Positions 59,187 to 64,000 of a DNA stretch of 64,000 nucleotides are shown here, in pieces (position 1 is the first letter of the stretch; each line of letters opens with the position of its first letter). A program made the position numbers and the translations under genes. Under the pieces are notes generated by a model. The model was not told the DNA's origin and ran no database searches. It worked only from the letters and a program-made list of their open reading frames with translations. The DNA comes from Croceibacterium ferulae (GTDB lineage Bacteria > Pseudomonadota > Alphaproteobacteria > Sphingomonadales > Sphingomonadaceae), in assembly GCF_003660445.1 (NCBI RefSeq), contig NZ_QZVQ01000002.1, positions 478,272-542,271 on the forward strand, in the 5' to 3' direction.

Positions 59187-61496
59187 ATGCGCTCGCTCCT
59201 CCTCCACCGCCACACTGCCTTTCTGACCCTGATCTCGGCATTGGGGCTGCCATGTTCCGTGCGTGCAGCGGAAGACGCAGCCACGCCAGCTGGCGAGGAA
59301 ATCGTCGTCTCCGCCCAGCGCCGGACCGAGACGCTGATCTCGACACCGCTCGCCATCTCTGTTCTACAAGGCGCGGAGATCGAGCGCCGCAATCTGGATG
59401 ATATCAAGGATATCGTGACCTTCACGCCCGGCTTTTCGGGCAACTCCGACGATTCCTACATCGACGGGCTGGCAGTTCGGGGGATCGCCTCCAACGATTA
59501 CGGGATTGGCGGCGATTCTTCCATCGGCATCTTCAAGGATGGCGTCTACCAGGGACGCACCGGCAGCGCCGTCACGACCCTGTTCGACATCGAACGGGCG
59601 GAGGCGCTGCGCGGCCCGCAGGGCTTCCTGTTCGGCCGCAACGCCATCTCGGGCGCGATCAGCATTCTGACCAACAAGCCCCGGATCGGCGGACATGACG
59701 CCTACGTCTACCTGACGGGTGGCGACATCGACCGCCTGGAAGCACAGGGGGCAGTCAACGTCCCGCTGGCGGACAAGATCGCCGCGCGCGTGGCGTTCTA
59801 CGCCACGACCTACGATGGCTGGGTCGACAATGTCTTCACGCAGGATCTCGACGACGCCCTGATGGGTGGCAGCAAACTTGCACTGCGGCCTTCGCTGAGG
59901 TTCGAGGACGGGCCGCTCCAGATCACCCTGACCGGCGAATATGAGCGGCGCCAGCTTGATGGTACACCTTACCGCGCATCGAACGACGATCGCGAGGTTC
60001 TCGACGCGATCAACGATGCAATGGGCAACGATCTTGTCATTGGCGGAACGCGGCGCGTCGTCGACAGCGATCTGGTCGACCCGCGCGACGACGGCACGAT
60101 CGGCGGCACCAACCTGCAGGCCGACCTGGACCTGTCCTTTGCCACGCTGACCGCGATCAGCGCCTATCGCCATCACCGCTTCTACTATTCCGAAGACTAT
60201 GACGGCACGCCGCTGCTGCTCGGCAATTATACGCAGCGCCAGCACGGCACCTATGCCAGCCAGGATGTGCGCCTGGTGTCGCCCGGCAGCGACCGGCTGA
60301 CCTGGTCGGCGGGCGTGTCCGCCTATCGCGAGACGGTGCGGGCGCGCTTCACGAACGAGGCGGATGAAGAGATCGTGTGCCGCGCAGGCTATGCCTACAC
60401 CGATTGCGAGGAGATGACGCAGGATCTGTATGGAAGGACATACAGCCCTGCCCCCGACGGCGTGCTCGTCGACGTGAACGATGCCCGTTCCACCAGTAGC
60501 GGCCTGTCCGCCTATGGCGATCTCAATTATTGGCTGCTGTCCCGCCTGCAGCTTGGCGCCGGCCTACGCTACACCTGGGATCGCAAGCGCTTCGCGCTCG
60601 ATGTCCTGCCGAGCGACAGCAGCCTCGGCAATGTGTGGACCTTCTCCTACTACACCGACGGGTTCATCGAGGCGGAGAAGGCGTGGGACGGGCTGACGCC
60701 GCGCTTCTACCTGCGGTTCGAGGCAGCCAGGAACATCAATCTCTACGCCAGCGTGACCCGCGGCCACAAGGCCGGCGGATTCGGCTCGTTCACCGTGGCG
60801 GCGCCGGCGCCTGTGGACGATTATGGCGAAGTGCCGGATGGAACGCGCCCAAACAGTTTCGCCCCAGAAACGATTTGGAGCAAGGAAATTGGCCTGAAGG
60901 CCAGCCTGTTCGATCGCGCGCTCGATCTCGATGTCACCGCTTTCCATTACGCATACCGCAACCTGCAAACGGTGTTCTTCGACACGGAAACCCGCACCCA
61001 GCAGATCATCAATGTCGGCCGGGTCCGCGGCTACGGCGCCGAAGCGATCGCGACCTTGCGGCCGAGCCGCTACTTCGATCTGTCTGGCAACATCACTTAC
61101 ACCCACACCGCCAAAAGCGGCGACCGGGAATGCGCGGAAAGCGACTGCGGCGGCCTGCTCCACCCAATATGGGCGACGAGCGGGGTCGCCACCGCCCGCT
61201 ATCCCTTCGCTGAGGCGGAAGCCTTCCTGTCCGCGGAATGGAGCCACGAGGGCCGTCGTCGGGAGTCGTTCGACTGGCGCGGAATAACGCGTCGCCCCCG
61301 CTACACGGAGGTGAACCTGCGGCTTGGCTACAGCTCCGACCAAGGCTGGCAGGCGCTCGTCTATGTCGAGAACCTGTTCGATCGCCGCTACATCCGCGGA
61401 GTCGAGAATGGCGGCGATCTGACGCCGGCCACCGTGTGGGGGGTGAGCCAGCCCCGCAGCCTCGGCGTCTCCCTGCGCTGGCAGCTAACGCCCTAG
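59187..61496 (+). CDS. TonB-dependent receptor (siderophore or other substrate)
   Basis: 769 residues with a Sec signal ending SVRAA. The TonB-box-like EEIVVSAQR is at about residue 37, followed by a plug (about 50-165; VRGIASNDY, EALRGPQGFLFGRNAISGAISI) and a beta barrel ending WQLTP. The size fits siderophore- or vitamin-type receptors rather than the Oar-like one at 9553. No ligand is evident and no neighbouring transport gene helps. Confidence 0.85.
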   Translation: MRSLLLHRHTAFLTLISALGLPCSVRAAEDAATPAGEEIVVSAQRRTETLISTPLAISVLQGAEIERRNLDDIKDIVTFTPGFSGNSDDSYIDGLAVRGIASNDYGIGGDSSIGIFKDGVYQGRTGSAVTTLFDIERAEALRGPQGFLFGRNAISGAISILTNKPRIGGHDAYVYLTGGDIDRLEAQGAVNVPLADKIAARVAFYATTYDGWVDNVFTQDLDDALMGGSKLALRPSLRFEDGPLQITLTGEYERRQLDGTPYRASNDDREVLDAINDAMGNDLVIGGTRRVVDSDLVDPRDDGTIGGTNLQADLDLSFATLTAISAYRHHRFYYSEDYDGTPLLLGNYTQRQHGTYASQDVRLVSPGSDRLTWSAGVSAYRETVRARFTNEADEEIVCRAGYAYTDCEEMTQDLYGRTYSPAPDGVLVDVNDARSTSSGLSAYGDLNYWLLSRLQLGAGLRYTWDRKRFALDVLPSDSSLGNVWTFSYYTDGFIEAEKAWDGLTPRFYLRFEAARNINLYASVTRGHKAGGFGSFTVAAPAPVDDYGEVPDGTRPNSFAPETIWSKEIGLKASLFDRALDLDVTAFHYAYRNLQTVFFDTETRTQQIINVGRVRGYGAEAIATLRPSRYFDLSGNITYTHTAKSGDRECAESDCGGLLHPIWATSGVATARYPFAEAEAFLSAEWSHEGRRRESFDWRGITRRPRYTEVNLRLGYSSDQGWQALVYVENLFDRRYIRGVENGGDLTPATVWGVSQPRSLGVSLRWQLTP

Positions 61497-61831
61497 CAGC
61501 GCACGCTGTCCTTTTACTGCTGCCTGAAGTCGAAGCCAGAGAGCAGCCCTGACGCCCGCAAGGTACGCGCACAGCGCCTGCGATTGACTACCTGAATGAA
61601 TGGCCGGCTTGACTGCCTCGCGCCTCAAAGCGGCCGGTCCGTTCTCCACCCGTTTAGCCTCAAAAGCAGCCGGTCCGCCCACTACTTGCTTAGCTTCGAA
61701 AGCAGTCCGCACTCAGGCGCGTCGGCGCAGCTTGAATACCGCACCTGCCGCCTAGCAAAGCTGGCAACCGCTGGCCGCGTGACATAAAGGCAGCGCGTGC
61801 AGATTGCCTCAGCATCGCTGGCGGGTCGCTG
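61497..61831. other. 335-bp gap with a 36-bp repeat
   Basis: Between the TonB receptor and the DsbA-like gene. No coding gene is supported. The antisense frame at 61485-61712 has a regular 12-residue pattern that merely reflects the underlying 36-bp DNA repeat at 61602-61714. Confidence 0.5.
61602..61714. repeat. Imperfect tandem repeat, 36-bp period
   Basis: Two full 36-bp units (61631-61666 and 61667-61702) each carry GCCGGTCCG and end in AAAG, flanked by a partial unit on each side (61602-61630 and 61703-61714). Differences between units are spread over the length. No function is evident; an intergenic repeat family is possible. Confidence 0.7.
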
Positions 61832-62479
61832 ATGGCGGCACCATTCAACCGCCGTCACGCGGTGCAGCTCGGTGCCGTAATCGTCGGTGGTTGGGCCCTC
61901 GGCCGAGTGGTGCTGCGCACCGATCCAAATGCGCGCGACCTGGGACAGTCCAGTGCTGTGGAACGTATACTCGGAGGAGCTGGACTACCGACGTCCGGGC
62001 CGGCCAACGCGTCAGTCCGGCTCGCCGTCTTCACGGACTATCTCTGCCCAGCATGTAGACGTGCCTTTCCGGCAATGGAGGGCGCAGTGCGCTCTGATGG
62101 CGACGTGCGCATCATCTACAAGGATTGGCCAATCTTCGGTCCGGTGTCGGAGCGGGCTGCTCGACTTGCGCTCGCCAGTGACGAACAAGGTATCTATCCG
62201 GCCGTGCACCGGCAGCTGATGAGCGGTCGCAGGATCAATGATGACGGTATGTTGCAGAAAGTCGTCACCGATGCGGGCGGCGATTGGAAGCGGGCGATGG
62301 CTTACATGATGACCCATGAGCAGATCATTGCCGCCCGCCTCTATGCAAACGGGCAAGACGCCTTGGCGATTGGCCTCGCGGGGACGCCCGGCTATCTTGC
62401 CGGATCCAAGCTGGCGATAGGTGCGATCTCAGAAGGCGCACTCGTCGAGCTGTTCGCGCGAGCCCGCCGAGCTGGGTGA
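61832..62479 (+). CDS. DsbA family thioredoxin-fold protein
   Basis: 215 residues. A hydrophobic N-terminus (AVQLGAVIVGGWALG) serves as signal or anchor. The thioredoxin fold has the CPAC active site in VFTDYLCPACRRAF and the cis-Pro segment AGTPGYLAG near the end. This is a DsbA/BdbD-like thiol oxidoreductase, probably periplasmic. No partner gene is seen nearby. Confidence 0.85.
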   Translation: MAAPFNRRHAVQLGAVIVGGWALGRVVLRTDPNARDLGQSSAVERILGGAGLPTSGPANASVRLAVFTDYLCPACRRAFPAMEGAVRSDGDVRIIYKDWPIFGPVSERAARLALASDEQGIYPAVHRQLMSGRRINDDGMLQKVVTDAGGDWKRAMAYMMTHEQIIAARLYANGQDALAIGLAGTPGYLAGSKLAIGAISEGALVELFARARRAG

Positions 62480-62692
62480 GCAGGTCGGTCTGGCGGATGT
62501 CCGGGGCTCGGATCTTGGTTGTGTTTTGAACACGCTTGGTCAGCCGTGACCGTCAGGACGGGCGCCAAATCTGCGGGCCCGACGTGGCGAACAGATTTTC
62601 CCGTACCGGATGTGATCTGCCGCAGACGGCTATTCCGGTGCCAATCGCAAGTTTGCGGCCTTCGACCTGCTACACTTTCCGTTAGTAGAAGC

Positions 62693-62777
62693 TGGTGCGG
62701 ACGGCGGGACTCGAACCCACACGAGCAAAGCTCAGAGGATTCTAAGTCCTCGGCGTCTAACATTCCGCCACGTCCGC
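62693..62777 (-). tRNA. tRNA-Leu (anticodon UAG)
   Basis: An 85-base cloverleaf with encoded CCA. The acceptor arms are GCGGACG and CGTCCGC, the anticodon stem GAGGA/TCCTC encloses CTTAGAA with anticodon UAG, and a variable arm (about GAGCTTTGCTC) marks it as class II. The T arm is GTGGG-TTCGAGT-CCCGC. UAG reads the Leu codon CUA. Confidence 0.92.
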
Positions 62778-63036
62778 GTGCGCGCGAGGGCTTAGGCGAC
62801 GTGCAGAGGAATGACTAGCGAGGGTGTGCTTGCCTTTATCGCCCACATTACAGAGTCGACTTTGCTGGTGTTTGCCGGTGTCTGAAAGGGGATGGTTCGA
62901 CGGACATACCGCCGCCCGTCCCGCCCGAGCTGAACGGGCGTTAGCCATACGTAGCTTCACGTATAAAATATCGCGGAACCGCAGTCGCCTGCTGGGAGTT
63001 TACTCGGATGATCTGAGCGGGGGGCCTAGGCAACAA

Positions 63037-63195
63037 ATGGCAAGTTTCAGAAATCCGGTAGCCGCAATCGAGCGCTTTAGATGGGTTGCCGGCGGGCTCA
63101 GCAATCCTGATGATGCCGCCATTGTGCACAGCTATGCTGCGGAAATTGCCATGCGACATGGCCGCTCAGATTTCGTACTGCTTCACGCGGCCTAG
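63037..63195 (+). CDS. Small hypothetical protein, 52 residues
   Basis: MASFRNPVAAIERFRWVAGG... to LLHAA. The frame extends further upstream to 62824, but a TAGG lies six bases before this ATG and the upstream part looks random. It would be a small helical, soluble protein. I do not recognise it, and it may be a chance frame. Confidence 0.3.
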   Translation: MASFRNPVAAIERFRWVAGGLSNPDDAAIVHSYAAEIAMRHGRSDFVLLHAA

Positions 63196-63485
63196 AGCTG
63201 ACGTCTGCCATTTTTCTCGTGGCGGTTAGCTGCGTCGGTGTGGCGGGTGCCAGTGCCTGCAACAGCCGCGTAGTTGGTATGCTATCGCTGGGGCATAGGA
63301 CAGTCCGTCGACAGGCCGGGTGCCATCGCCTTTTCGGCCTCAACAAGCGCGCCGAAGCCAAAAGCTTCAAAGTGGTGCTAGTTCTCGCATAGGGTGTGCC
63401 ATTCGCGGCTTTGCACGTAGTGATCGCTTCATCTTGGTGGGAGTTCGGGATGCGTGCTCCTGCGATCTGCTCCATACCATTGGGC
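63196..63485. other. Intergenic region before the LuxR-type gene
   Basis: 290 bases with no recognisable gene, repeat or promoter pair that I can support. Short frames overlap it on both strands without domains. Confidence 0.4.
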
Positions 63486-64000
63486 ATGGAACGCACTCAC
63501 CTTCACATCGTCGGCGGCACCAGTCGCTCTCGCGCCGAACAGGCCCAGCTCGCGTTTGCCCTCGGGCACCACGCAGAGGTATACAGCGAGTTGGACGAGC
63601 TGCTCCAACGCGCTCCTGGTGAAGGCATCATCCTGGCAGCGCATGATACGGTAATCGGCGGCACGGCCGGACTGATCCGTCGCCTGAGCGAGGCTGGTGT
63701 GTCGCTGCCGGTAGTGGTCACGGCTGACGGGTTCACCATCAACGACGTGGTCGATGCGATCACAGATGGGGCCATCGACTGCCTGGCGCTGCCGCTGGAG
63801 ATGAACACCCTAGCTCGCCGCCTGCAGCGTGTCGCTGCGGCTGCCGGTCCCCTGGTGGAACTGCGCCGCCGGCAAATCGAGGCCCGTACCCGCATCAATC
63901 AGCTCAGCCGGCGCGAACGTGAAGTGCTGGAGTGCGTGGCCGCCGGCAAGGCGAACAAGCTGATCGCCCGCGACCTCGACATCAGCCCGCGCACGGTTGA
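63486..64000 (+). CDS. LuxR-type regulator with atypical receiver-like domain, 3' truncated
   Basis: The first 171 residues are in the window, open at its right edge. The N-terminal half (LHIVGGTSRSRAEQAQLAFALGHHAEVY, AIDCLALPL) resembles a FixJ-like receiver, but the usual DD acidic pair and clear phospho-acceptor Asp are not evident. A LuxR HTH starts near residue 140 (LSRREREVLECVAAGKANKLIARDLDISPRTVE). It is probably a response regulator of the atypical, possibly phosphorylation-independent, kind. Confidence 0.78.
   Translation, partial: MERTHLHIVGGTSRSRAEQAQLAFALGHHAEVYSELDELLQRAPGEGIILAAHDTVIGGTAGLIRRLSEAGVSLPVVVTADGFTINDVVDAITDGAIDCLALPLEMNTLARRLQRVAAAAGPLVELRRRQIEARTRINQLSRREREVLECVAAGKANKLIARDLDISPRTV

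Noticed and set aside
62693..62777. tRNA-Leu as an integration site
   Set aside because: I looked for an integrase gene or a duplicated tRNA 3' end in the flanks and saw neither.
1..64000. CRISPR array, insertion sequence or prophage
   Set aside because: No regular direct-repeat array with unique spacers, no transposase and no phage structural gene was seen on either strand.

Overview
The window is high-GC, tightly packed bacterial DNA. It most resembles a sphingomonad-type alphaproteobacterium (Sphingomonadaceae or Erythrobacteraceae). Pointers are the large TonB-dependent receptors, one with a carboxypeptidase-like N-terminal domain, an FAD/GMC sugar dehydrogenase with a Tat small subunit, a LOV-HTH photoreceptor of the Erythrobacter EL222 type, and the many SDR and AraC genes. 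The assignment is inference from gene content. I see no phage, insertion sequence, CRISPR array or rRNA. There is one tRNA.

1-4.8 kb: a translationally coupled operon for oxidative sugar catabolism. It holds two TIM-barrel isomerase-like proteins, a DUF1080 3-keto-glycoside hydrolase, the small and large subunits of an FAD sugar dehydrogenase, and a convergent c-type cytochrome. Most products carry Sec or Tat signals, so 3-keto-glycoside chemistry in the periplasm is the best reading. 4.9-16.1 kb: a glycan utilisation locus with a six-hairpin glycosidase-like protein, a GH144-type lipoprotein (family of endo-beta-1,2-glucanases), a TonB receptor, a divergent GH3 beta-glucosidase and an esterase. 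16.1-26.1 kb: an ACE-like M2 peptidase, a membrane metallophosphoesterase, an S9 peptidase, an SLC13 permease and a BCCT transporter. 26.1-28.1 kb: a DedA-methyltransferase fusion downstream of a MipA/OmpV porin-like protein.

28.6-50.1 kb: a dense redox and regulatory region. Four AraC-type regulators, one MarR and one HTH/MmyB-type regulator sit next to SDR or epimerase enzymes, a GST, DoxX, and two different molybdenum hydroxylases (an IorAB-type with a diheme cytochrome, and a PaoABC-type). A direct-repeat motif with 21-bp periodicity recurs ahead of several of these genes and looks like an AraC operator. A tandem operator overlaps the marR start codon.

50.1-59.1 kb: a signalling block. 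It begins at a truncated GH15 remnant, where base composition falls. It holds a PilZ protein, two CHASE4-like GGDEF-EAL proteins, a PAS-PAS hybrid histidine kinase and the LOV-HTH regulator, so light, redox or ligand input probably meets cyclic-di-GMP signalling here. 59.2-64 kb: a second TonB receptor, a short 36-bp repeat array, a DsbA-like oxidoreductase, tRNA-Leu(UAG), and the start of a LuxR-type regulator cut by the window edge.
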